5,702 nucleotides of DNA from Phyllobacteriaceae bacterium (GCA_012799265.1 JAAZLP010000003.1:1-5702), one strand, 5' to 3'; counted from the stretch's first letter, positions 1 through 5,702 are shown. A program made the numbers and translations. Notes: generated by a model from the sequence alone, not told the origin.

Positions 1-87
1 AACTTCCTCAATCCCTATTTTGTCGCCGCTGCCAATGCTGAACTGGCCGAACGAGCCGCAGCAGAGATGCGCGCCGCGCTCCTTTAG
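1..87 (+). CDS. 3' end of an unrecognised protein (last 28 codons)
   Basis: An open frame runs from base 1 to a TAG stop at 85-87 and encodes 28 residues beginning NFLNPYFVAAANAELAERAA and ending MRAALL. The tail is Ala/Glu/Arg-rich and looks like a final amphipathic helix. The frame is plausible because codon third positions favour C and G and it is entered without a start, so the gene begins upstream of the window. I do not recognise the family from so short a tail. It is on the same strand as the efflux operon but separated from it by 177 bases containing a candidate promoter, so it is probably a separate transcription unit. No convincing terminator follows it. Confidence 0.55.
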   Translation, partial: NFLNPYFVAAANAELAERAAAEMRAALL

Positions 88-127
88 AGACAAGAAGTGA
101 TCGGCCTCCAAATCAAGGAGCAACAGC

Positions 128-160
128 AAGTTAACTTACGCAAGCAAGCAAAGCTTAACT
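128..160. repeat. Palindromic AT-rich element upstream of the operon
   Basis: Positions 128-137 form a perfect 10-base palindrome, AAGTTAACTT. The half-site TTAACT recurs at 155-160, so AGTTAA (129-134) and TTAACT (155-160) also form an inverted repeat around a 20-base spacer. Between them lie reiterated GCAA units at 140-152 and an AAGCTT palindrome at 151-156. The arrangement could be a binding site for an additional regulator upstream of the -35 region, but the arms are short and AT-rich DNA gives such matches easily. No protein can be assigned to it. Confidence 0.3.
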
Positions 161-189
161 GAGCAGCATATTTATACGCTCAAGGTTAG

Positions 190-218
190 TTGTCGGGTCA
201 CATTCATCCCTATATATG
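190..218 (+). promoter_or_regulatory. Candidate sigma70-type promoter of the PadR-adaptor-permease operon
   Basis: TTGTCG at 190-195 resembles a -35 box (TTGACA) and is followed, after a 17-base spacer, by TATATG at 213-218, which resembles a -10 box (TATAAT). Transcription would then start near 225, leaving a leader of about 40 bases before the ATG at 265. The -10 box lies inside the left arm of the inverted repeat at 212-230, so a bound repressor would block RNA polymerase. This is a motif match by eye only; an alternative -10 register one or two bases to the left is also possible. Confidence 0.45.
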
Positions 219-246
219 ACCGCCATATATCGGCCCGTCATATATG
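212..246. promoter_or_regulatory. Candidate PadR operator: CATATAT inverted repeat plus a third copy
   Basis: ATATATG (212-218) and CATATAT (224-230) form a perfect 7-base inverted repeat with a 5-base spacer, 19 bases in all. A third copy, CATATATG (239-246), is itself an 8-base palindrome and is a direct repeat of the second arm at a 15-base step. Dimeric winged-helix repressors of the PadR family bind AT-rich dyads near their own promoters, and this dyad overlaps the candidate -10 box just upstream of a PadR gene. It is therefore the best operator candidate in the window. That the encoded PadR protein binds here is inference from position and symmetry. Confidence 0.5.
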
Positions 247-251
247 CCGCT

Positions 252-257
252 GAGGGG
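252..257 (+). promoter_or_regulatory. Ribosome binding site that fixes the PadR start
   Basis: GAGGGG at 252-257 lies 7 bases before ATG 265. It is downstream of the alternative in-frame ATG at 244, which has no purine-rich sequence at a proper distance before it. This favours translation from 265. Confidence 0.6.
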
Positions 258-264
258 TGGCCCC

Positions 265-813
265 ATGAACGTCAGAACGCTCTGTCTGTCGATCCTCTAT
301 GACGGCGAAGCCAGTGGCTACGATATCCGGCGAATGTGTACCGAGGGCAATTTCGCCTATTTCGTTGAAGCCAGCTATGGCTCGATTTATCCCGCTTTGG
401 CCAGACTGGAGACTGATGGTCTCGTCACTAGCCGCACTGAGCAGCAGGACGGCAAGCCGGCGCGCAAGGTCTATACAATTACCGAGGCAGGACGGAGCGC
501 TTTCGCCGAGGAACTGAGCGCGCCGCTGGGCCCCGACATGTTCCGTTCGCCTTTCCTGCTCTTTGCCCGCTTTGCCCACATTCTGCCGCGCGATCTGGTC
601 GAGGCGCGATGCGCGGAATTCCTCAAGCAAACCATTGCTGGGCGAGAACAACTCGACAAAGCGCCGAAGGAGCACAATTGCTCCGAGGCAGATTTGTGGG
701 TCGTCAATTACGGTCGTGCAGTTCTGGAGGTTGCGGAGAAACATCTCCGCGCCCATATGCACGAATTAATCACGATGGCGCGAGCCGAGCCCCAAAAAGA
801 CGCGGCGGAATAA
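265..813 (+). CDS. PadR-family transcriptional regulator, probable repressor of the downstream efflux genes
   Basis: This 182-residue protein is a winged-helix DNA-binding regulator. Residues about 5-80 make the PadR domain: an N-terminal helix (TLCLSILYDG), the SGYDI segment at 17-21, the recognition-helix region with YGSIYPALARLETDGLV at 38-54, and the wing followed by GKPARKVYTITEAGR (63-77), all characteristic of the family. Residues about 92-172 form a helical C-terminal region like that of PadR proteins with a virulence-activator-alpha-type dimerisation domain. The start at 265 is preferred over an in-frame ATG at 244 because 265 has a good ribosome binding site and 244 sits inside the operator candidate. 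It is the first gene of a tight operon, 16 bases before the adaptor gene, which suggests autoregulated control of the pump. PadR relatives sense phenolic acids or drugs; the ligand here is unknown. Family assignment is secure; the regulatory target is inference. Confidence 0.92.
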   Translation: MNVRTLCLSILYDGEASGYDIRRMCTEGNFAYFVEASYGSIYPALARLETDGLVTSRTEQQDGKPARKVYTITEAGRSAFAEELSAPLGPDMFRSPFLLFARFAHILPRDLVEARCAEFLKQTIAGREQLDKAPKEHNCSEADLWVVNYGRAVLEVAEKHLRAHMHELITMARAEPQKDAAE

Positions 814-820
814 GGGACGA
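812..820 (+). promoter_or_regulatory. Ribosome binding site of the adaptor gene, overlapping the PadR stop
   Basis: AAGGGACGA at 812-820 overlaps the TAA stop (811-813) of the PadR gene and precedes ATG 830 by 9 bases (12 if the core is taken as AAGGGA). The overlap suggests translational coupling between repressor and adaptor. The spacing is somewhat long, but no better in-frame ATG lies nearby. Confidence 0.45.
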
Positions 821-829
821 TATTTCTTC

Positions 830-2095
830 ATGCGTGCAGTATTTTCTTATGGGCTGGCCTTCCTGATCCTGCTTGTGGCCGGCGGCTGGTTCCTCACCGG
901 CACCCTGGTTCAGGGCGGTCAGGGACCAGGCAACGGCGAACGTCCGCTGATCTCGGTCATTGAGGGCAAGGAACACGGTCCAATTGCCAGCGCGTTGGGC
1001 GATGCAGGACTTCTGGCCGAGCACCATGAGCCCGAGATCGACCCTTCCCTGACCATTGCCCAGCGCAATGAAAAGGAGACCGGGGCCAACGCGCCGCTGC
1101 AGAGCGTACGCACGCAACAGTTTACCGTACAGGCCATGCCCATCCAGGTGCCGCTGCGCGGCCGCACGCAGGCCAAGGCAACCGTTTCAGCCGTCGCAGA
1201 GACCGCCGGGACGGTAGATGTCGTACATGTTACCAAGGGGCAACGGGTCGAAGCAGGCGACCTGCTGTGTACCCTGGACCAGGGAACACGCGCCGCTGCC
1301 GTCGCTCAGGCTGAGGCCGGCCTCCAGCAGGCGAATGCCGCGCTCGCGCAGGCCCAGTTGAGCTTTGACACCAATGCCGATCTGCGCGGGCGAGGCCTCG
1401 CCCCCGTCAATTCACAGCAAGCGGCAGAAGTAGGCCTGGCCCAGGCAAAAGCAGGCGTCACCCAGGCTCAGGCTGGCCTCGATAATGCCAAGGCGGAACT
1501 GGCTCGCACCGAGATTGTCGCCAAGGTGAGCGGTCTCGTTCAGGATCCTGTGGCCCCTGCCGGCTCGATGCTTAATCCGGGACAGCCCTGCGCTACCATC
1601 GTCCAGCTCAATCCTATGGTATTCGCCGGCATGATCCCGGAAGCCCATATTGGGCTGGCCCGCACCGGCCTGAACGCTTCGATCAAGACGGTGACCGGTC
1701 AGACTGTCGAAGGCAAGGTCAGCTACATTTCCTCAGTGGCCGATGGTGCAACCCGAGCCTTCCCCGCCGAAATCGAATTTTCCAACGAAGATTTCGACAT
1801 CCGTGATGGTGTCACTGCCACCGCCACGGTTGATATCGGCACCGCCCCCGGCCACTTGCTGCCACAATCCGTCCTGACGCTGGATGATGAAGGCGTGCTG
1901 GGTGTGCGCACCGTCGAGAACGGCGTCGTCTCATTCCATGCCATTACCATCGTGAGCGATACGCGAGACGGCGTGTGGGTCACGGGTCTGCCTGCCATCG
2001 CCGACGTCATCATCGTCGGCCAGGAAAACGTCACTGCCGGACAGGAAGTTCAAGCCAGCCCGGCCACTCCGACCGCTGAAGCTGTAGCCAGCTAG
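830..2095 (+). CDS. RND efflux periplasmic adaptor subunit (HlyD/AcrA-MexH family membrane fusion protein)
   Basis: This 421-residue protein should bridge the RND permease to an outer-membrane channel across the periplasm. A hydrophobic segment at residues 6-24 with no lipobox cysteine points to an uncleaved inner-membrane anchor or a signal peptide. Residues about 25-92 are a long, Gly/Pro/Glu-rich linker. The lipoyl domain is split into halves at about 118-150 (VTKGQRVEAGDLLCTLDQ) and 226-260 (APAGSMLNPGQPCATIVQL). Between them is an Ala/Gln-rich alpha-helical hairpin, about 152-224, with its turn near DLRGRGLAPVN (184-194). The beta-barrel (about 262-336) and a membrane-proximal domain (about 340-405) follow, then a low-complexity Pro/Thr/Ala tail. 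The only two cysteines, C147 and C254, occupy matching positions in the lipoyl halves. The gene sits 11 bases before the permease gene, its expected partner. The family is clear; the substrate is not. Confidence 0.93.
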   Translation: MRAVFSYGLAFLILLVAGGWFLTGTLVQGGQGPGNGERPLISVIEGKEHGPIASALGDAGLLAEHHEPEIDPSLTIAQRNEKETGANAPLQSVRTQQFTVQAMPIQVPLRGRTQAKATVSAVAETAGTVDVVHVTKGQRVEAGDLLCTLDQGTRAAAVAQAEAGLQQANAALAQAQLSFDTNADLRGRGLAPVNSQQAAEVGLAQAKAGVTQAQAGLDNAKAELARTEIVAKVSGLVQDPVAPAGSMLNPGQPCATIVQLNPMVFAGMIPEAHIGLARTGLNASIKTVTGQTVEGKVSYISSVADGATRAFPAEIEFSNEDFDIRDGVTATATVDIGTAPGHLLPQSVLTLDDEGVLGVRTVENGVVSFHAITIVSDTRDGVWVTGLPAIADVIIVGQENVTAGQEVQASPATPTAEAVAS

Positions 2096-2098
2096 GAA
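2094..2098 (+). promoter_or_regulatory. Ribosome binding site of the permease gene inside the adaptor stop region
   Basis: AGGAA at 2094-2098 overlaps the TAG stop (2093-2095) of the adaptor gene and lies 8 bases before ATG 2107. The arrangement supports coupled translation of adaptor and permease. Confidence 0.55.
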
Positions 2099-2106
2099 CC
2101 GCACCG

Positions 2107-5100
2107 ATGCTCGATTTTATCGAACGAATCCTCAGGATGCCGCGTGTCGTCCTGACGATCATGCTGATCGTGCTGGGCGCTGGCGCGGCGGCCTATACCT
2201 CGATGCCCAAGGAGAGCTTTCCGGCCATCGACGTACCCTATCTCTACGTCTCGATCAGCCAGACGGGTGTTTCACCCCGCGACGCAGAAAATCTCCTGGC
2301 CAAGCCGGCGGAAGAGGAACTTGCCAACCTGCCGGGACTGCAGAATATCAGTTCGACCTCCACCACCGGGCATGCATCGGTCTTCCTCGAGTTTGACATC
2401 AACACGGACAAGGACAAGGCGCTGCAGGACACGCGCGCCCGCATGGATGCCGTCAAGTCCAAGCTGCCCGACGACGCCACCGATCCGACAGTCAACGAAA
2501 TCGACCTGATCGGCATGCCGATCATTTCCGTTGCGGTCTATGGCTCGGCGCCAGAGAAAGAGCTGGTTCGTCGCGCCGAGCAGCTTCAGGACGCTCTTGA
2601 AGGCATTGCCGAAGTTCGTGAGGCAACCCTCTCCGGGGCCCGCAAGGAGCAGCTGGAAGTCCGTGTCGACCTGTTGCGGCTCGAAGCCTACGGCCTGACG
2701 GCGAACCAGCTGTTCGATGCGCTGGCGCGCAACAACATGGTGGTGCCGGGCGGGACGCTTAACACCGGACAGGGCTCCTTCAATATTGAGGTGCCCGGCC
2801 TCATCACCACCGCCGATGATGTCTACAACCTGCCGCTGAAAACCGACGGCAACACGATTGTGACCTTTGGCGACGTGGCCACAATCACCCGATCCCTTGC
2901 TGACGCCACCGAGTACACGCAGGTCAATGGCTCCCCTGCCCTGATCGTTGGCGTCTCAAAGAAGCTCGGCACCAACATTATCGACGTGTCGGACAAGGTC
3001 CGGGCCACGACTGAGGAAGTGGCCAAGGAATGGCCCAATGGGGTTTCCTACTCCTTCTTCCTCGACCAGGCCGAAACCACGACCAGCCTCTTCCGCTCGC
3101 TCGAAGCGGCCGTGCTGACCGCCGTAGCCCTGGTGCTGATCACCTGTATCGCGACGCTGGGCCTGCGCCCTGCCCTCATGATCGGCCTCTCCATCCCGCT
3201 GTCCTTCATGATGGCGTTCCTGGTTGCCCAGTCGCTGGGCATGACCATCAATATGATGGTCATGTTCGGGCTCGTCATCGCGGTGGGGGTGCTGGTGGAC
3301 GACCCTGTGGTGGTCGTCGAGTATGCCGAGCGAAAGCTTATGGAGGGCGTCCCCAAGAAGGAAGCCTTCATCCTGGCCATGCGGAAGATGTTTGTGCCGG
3401 TTGTGGGCGCGACTGCAACGACGCTGGGCGCCTTTATTCCGCTCCTGTTCTGGCCGGGCATTATCGGCAAGTTCATGAGCTATCTGCCGACCATCGTGAT
3501 CATCGTCATGGTGGCTTCCTTCATTTCTGCGCTGATCTTCATGCCGGTCATCGGCTCTATCATCGCCTCGACCCATGTCGACGAGAAGGAGAAGGAAAAG
3601 GCCGATATCGTCATGTATCCCGACAAGTTCGACTCCAAGAAGGTCGGCGGGATCACTGGCGTCTATGTCCGCGTAATGGAGAAACTGCTGCATTGGCCGC
3701 TGCCCACGCTGGCAGTCGGCTTTGGCATTATCGGCACTATCTTCGTTGCTTATGCAATGAACCCAACGGGTACGGAAGCTTTCCCGGCTTCGGAGCCTGA
3801 ATTCGCGACTGTGGCCGTCGTCGGCAGGGGCAATTATTCGCCCGAAGAAATCCGTGACATGCTCATGGAGATCGAGAGCGAACTCATCCAGGTCCGCGGT
3901 GTCCAGGACGTCATCATGCAGTTCGGCTCCACGGGTGCCTTCAGCACGACGCCTCCGGACACGATCGGCAACTTCCAGCTTCAGCTCACCAACTGGAACC
4001 ATCGCGTACCTGCTGAAGAGATCTTCGCCGAGATCCGCCAGCGCGTCAGCGGCTTTGCCGGTCTCGATATCCAGCTTCTGGCCGCCGAAAACGGACCACC
4101 GGCCGGCAAGGACATCAACCTGCGCGTTGAAAGCCCGGTCTATGACGACTTGGTGCCGACCGTCACCGCAATCCGCAACCACCTTGCCTCATGGCCCGAG
4201 ATCGTCGACCTCGAAGACGGGCGCCCCTCCCCCGGCATCGACTGGCAGATTACCGTCGACCGCGTCGAAGCCGGCAAATATGGGATCGGCGTGCGTGAAC
4301 TGGCGCCCTATGTACAGCTCATCACCTCAGGCGTGAAACTCGGCACCTATCGCGACAGCGCAACTGGCGATGAACTCGACATCCGCGTCCGCCTCCCGAA
4401 GGAAGAGCGCACCTTTGATGCCCTCGACTCGATGAGGATCGCAACGGCGCAGGGCCTTGTCCCCGTCTCGAACTTTATCGAGCGTACGGCAGTGCCGAAA
4501 GTCGCGAGCATTCAGCGTCGCAATCAGGTCTATACGATGGCGGTTGCGGCCAGCCTGACGAACCTTCCCGAGGGCGTCTACCCCGCCAACAAGGTGGCAG
4601 AACTACAATCGTGGATTGACCAGCAGGACTTCCCGCCCGGCGTTCAGGTCTCCTTTGGTGGCGCTGAGGAGCAGATGGGCGATGCCAACGCCTTTATCGG
4701 GCAGGCCTTCATGATGGCCATGGCAATCATCTTCTTCGTTCTGCTGCTCGAATATAATAGCTTCTACCAGGTGATGGTGACGCTCTCGACGGTGATCATG
4801 TCGGTGGCCGGCGTGCTGCTGGGCATGCTGATAACAGGCATGACCTTCTCCGCGATCATGACGGGCCTGGGGGTGGTCGCGCTTGCGGGCATTGTAGTGA
4901 AGAACGGCATCGTGCTCATCGATACCTACAATGACTATCACCGGCATCAGAACGTCGAAGCTGTCAAAGCCATGCTGCTAACGGTGAGCCAGCGCGTGCG
5001 GCCGGTGCTGCTCACTGCTTTCCTGACGGCGCTGGGCGTCATCCCGATGTGGGCGAATGTCGAATTCGACTTCATCCGCCGCGAAATCGTTGTTGGTGGC

Positions 5101-5448
5101 CTTGCCGGATCCTGGTTCGTCCACCTTTCGGCGGCTCTTGTGTCGGGCCTGTTCTTTTCGACCCTTCTGACCCTGATCATGGTGCCCGTGATGGTTACCG
5201 CGCCAACCGTGATGTGGGGCCAGATCCAGTGGCTCGGCTCGCTGTTGGCACGATTGAGAGGTTGGATTGCCAGCCCCTTCCGTCGCCCCCAGACGGTCGC
5301 CGCGCCAGCCGGTTTTGACGGGATGGCGTTGGAAGTTCCGGAGACTGCCGATGGCGCTCGGCGCTATATCGTCTCCAAGGATGCGGGTCTCGTCGAAAAA
5401 GAAGCTAATGGCGTGACTGTCGTCAGCCGGCGGGACGCGGCGGAATAG
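2107..5448 (+). CDS. RND-family efflux permease subunit (AcrB/MexF-like, proton-driven)
   Basis: This 1113-residue inner-membrane protein should export small molecules in exchange for protons, working as a trimer with the adaptor encoded just upstream. The RND plan is complete: TM1 at about 12-30, a periplasmic loop of about 300 residues, TM2-TM7 between about 331 and 549, a second periplasmic loop of about 314 residues, and TM8-TM12 between about 864 and 1031. The proton-relay residues are visible: Asp398-Asp399 in TM4 (VGVLVDDPVVVVEYAER) and Lys932 in TM10 (GIVVKNGIVLID), matching D407, D408 and K940 of AcrB; Ser/Thr residues in TM12 (LFFSTLLTLIMVP) fit the same network. The Asp pair favours a multidrug (HAE-type) pump over the heavy-metal (HME) type. 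The N-terminal LDFIERILRMPRVVLTIML matches RND starts. About 80 residues follow TM12, longer than the AcrB tail. No frameshift or truncation is seen. Substrates cannot be predicted. Confidence 0.96.
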   Translation: MLDFIERILRMPRVVLTIMLIVLGAGAAAYTSMPKESFPAIDVPYLYVSISQTGVSPRDAENLLAKPAEEELANLPGLQNISSTSTTGHASVFLEFDINTDKDKALQDTRARMDAVKSKLPDDATDPTVNEIDLIGMPIISVAVYGSAPEKELVRRAEQLQDALEGIAEVREATLSGARKEQLEVRVDLLRLEAYGLTANQLFDALARNNMVVPGGTLNTGQGSFNIEVPGLITTADDVYNLPLKTDGNTIVTFGDVATITRSLADATEYTQVNGSPALIVGVSKKLGTNIIDVSDKVRATTEEVAKEWPNGVSYSFFLDQAETTTSLFRSLEAAVLTAVALVLITCIATLGLRPALMIGLSIPLSFMMAFLVAQSLGMTINMMVMFGLVIAVGVLVDDPVVVVEYAERKLMEGVPKKEAFILAMRKMFVPVVGATATTLGAFIPLLFWPGIIGKFMSYLPTIVIIVMVASFISALIFMPVIGSIIASTHVDEKEKEKADIVMYPDKFDSKKVGGITGVYVRVMEKLLHWPLPTLAVGFGIIGTIFVAYAMNPTGTEAFPASEPEFATVAVVGRGNYSPEEIRDMLMEIESELIQVRGVQDVIMQFGSTGAFSTTPPDTIGNFQLQLTNWNHRVPAEEIFAEIRQRVSGFAGLDIQLLAAENGPPAGKDINLRVESPVYDDLVPTVTAIRNHLASWPEIVDLEDGRPSPGIDWQITVDRVEAGKYGIGVRELAPYVQLITSGVKLGTYRDSATGDELDIRVRLPKEERTFDALDSMRIATAQGLVPVSNFIERTAVPKVASIQRRNQVYTMAVAASLTNLPEGVYPANKVAELQSWIDQQDFPPGVQVSFGGAEEQMGDANAFIGQAFMMAMAIIFFVLLLEYNSFYQVMVTLSTVIMSVAGVLLGMLITGMTFSAIMTGLGVVALAGIVVKNGIVLIDTYNDYHRHQNVEAVKAMLLTVSQRVRPVLLTAFLTALGVIPMWANVEFDFIRREIVVGGLAGSWFVHLSAALVSGLFFSTLLTLIMVPVMVTAPTVMWGQIQWLGSLLARLRGWIASPFRRPQTVAAPAGFDGMALEVPETADGARRYIVSKDAGLVEKEANGVTVVSRRDAAE

Positions 5449-5469
5449 GCATCTGCTTTTCCAACAATG

Positions 5470-5495
5470 AAAGGCCCGCAGCGATGCGGGCCTTT
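5470..5495. terminator. Intrinsic terminator hairpin between convergent genes, probably bidirectional
   Basis: AAAGGCCCGCA (5470-5480) pairs perfectly with TGCGGGCCTTT (5485-5495) around a GCGA loop, giving an 11-base-pair, GC-rich stem. GCGA fits the stable GNRA tetraloop pattern when read on the + strand. The only T run is the three T residues closing the stem, on either strand, so termination may be less than complete. The hairpin begins 21 bases after the permease stop and ends 3 bases from the stop of the minus-strand gene, so it can serve both transcripts. Confidence 0.85.
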
Positions 5496-5498
5496 CTG

Positions 5499-5702
5499 CT
5501 AGTCTGGTGGCAATGTGTTGTCATTGGCCGGGTTGTCTGCCATTCGCGCGATCCGCTTATGGAGCGCGGCCAGGAACTCGCTCTGATAGGTCTTCAACAC
5601 TCGGTCGAAATCGGACGGTCGCAGCTTGTAACCAAGCTCGCCCAGCCGGGCCATCAACTGGTCAGGATGTGGCTCGAACACCAACTGTTCCGGCTCCTGC
5701 GA
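5499..5702 (-). CDS. C-terminal part of an unrecognised protein (67 codons, truncated by the window edge)
   Basis: On the minus strand an open frame enters at 5702 and ends at a TAG stop (5501-5499), giving 67 residues that begin SQEPEQLVFEPHPDQLMARL and end NPANDNTLPPD. A helical stretch with GELGYKLRPSDFDRVLKTYQ is followed by a polar tail; endings of the type ANDNxLPP are common in alphaproteobacterial proteins, in my experience. I do not recognise the family. The frame stays open to the window edge, so it is most likely the 3' end of a longer gene. A complete short gene starting at TTG 5684 or GTG 5681 is also possible, because AGGAG (5698-5694) lies 9 bases before that TTG. It converges on the efflux operon and shares its terminator. 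Confidence 0.6.
   Translation of the reverse strand, partial: SQEPEQLVFEPHPDQLMARLGELGYKLRPSDFDRVLKTYQSEFLAALHKRIARMADNPANDNTLPPD

Noticed and set aside
78..121. GCTCCTT (78-84) and AAGGAGC (115-121) as a terminator for the upstream partial gene
   Set aside because: The arms are only 7 bases with a 30-base loop, the left arm overlaps the stop codon region, and no T run follows.
88..264. A riboswitch or small RNA in the intergenic region upstream of the PadR gene
   Set aside because: The probable leader is only about 40 bases, and no paired helices, attenuator hairpin or T run are visible; the dyads are short and better explained as protein-binding sites.
238..762. A 174-codon minus-strand frame antisense to the PadR gene
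   Set aside because: It overlaps the well-supported PadR gene and the candidate promoter, has no recognisable domain, and would start inside the operon.
1292..1500. Repetitive GCTCAGGC/CAGGC-like sequence in the adaptor gene, considered as a DNA repeat array
   Set aside because: The repetition follows the codons of the Ala/Gln-rich helical hairpin (AQAEAGLQQANAALAQAQ and AQAKAGVTQAQAGL), a normal property of this protein family rather than an independent repeat.
3030..3800. A 256-codon + strand frame inside the permease gene in another phase
   Set aside because: The product is a Gly/His/Arg/Pro-rich shadow translation with no family resemblance, and it lies wholly inside the intact permease.
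2956..4182. A 408-codon open frame on the minus strand, antisense to the permease gene
   Set aside because: Its product is dominated by His, Asp, Arg and Gln (for example repeated DDH and EHH strings) with no recognisable domain, as expected from the mirror frame of a GC-rich membrane protein gene. The + strand permease explains the same bases fully.

Overview
The window is a conventional-looking piece of a GC-rich proteobacterial chromosome or large replicon. Protein style (a PadR-like regulator beginning with an NVRTLCLSIL-type helix, an AQAEAGLQQANAALAQAQ-type adaptor hairpin, a MexH-like adaptor) and the use of C/G at third codon positions suggest an alphaproteobacterium. This is inference: no rRNA or other phylogenetic marker is present and I cannot name a genus.

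Layout. Bases 1-87 hold the last 28 codons of an unrecognised + strand gene. Bases 88-264 are an AT-richer intergenic region with short palindromes around 128-160, then a candidate promoter (190-218) whose -10 element lies inside a perfect inverted repeat (212-230), followed by a third copy of the same CATATAT element. Next come three tightly spaced + strand genes: a PadR-family repressor (265-813), a membrane-anchored RND periplasmic adaptor (830-2095, 16 bases after the repressor) and an RND inner-membrane permease (2107-5448, 11 bases after the adaptor, with its ribosome binding site overlapping the adaptor stop codon). A strong hairpin (5470-5495) closes the operon. A convergent, window-truncated minus-strand reading frame (5499-5702) ends 3 bases beyond the hairpin.

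How the parts work together. The adaptor and permease should form the inner-membrane and periplasmic parts of a proton-driven tripartite efflux pump. The permease keeps the Asp-Asp pair in TM4 and the Lys in TM10 used for proton relay. No outer-membrane channel gene (TolC/OprM type) lies in the window, and the terminator directly after the permease argues that the channel is encoded elsewhere. The PadR protein is the first gene of the operon and probably represses its own promoter through the CATATAT repeats, with release by a small ligand that may also be a pump substrate. The ligand and substrate cannot be read from the sequence.

I found no mobile element, CRISPR array, tRNA or rRNA, and no evidence for a wholly new system. 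The points most worth a second look are the candidate autoregulatory operator, the long linker and paired cysteines in the adaptor, and the C-terminal tail of the permease.
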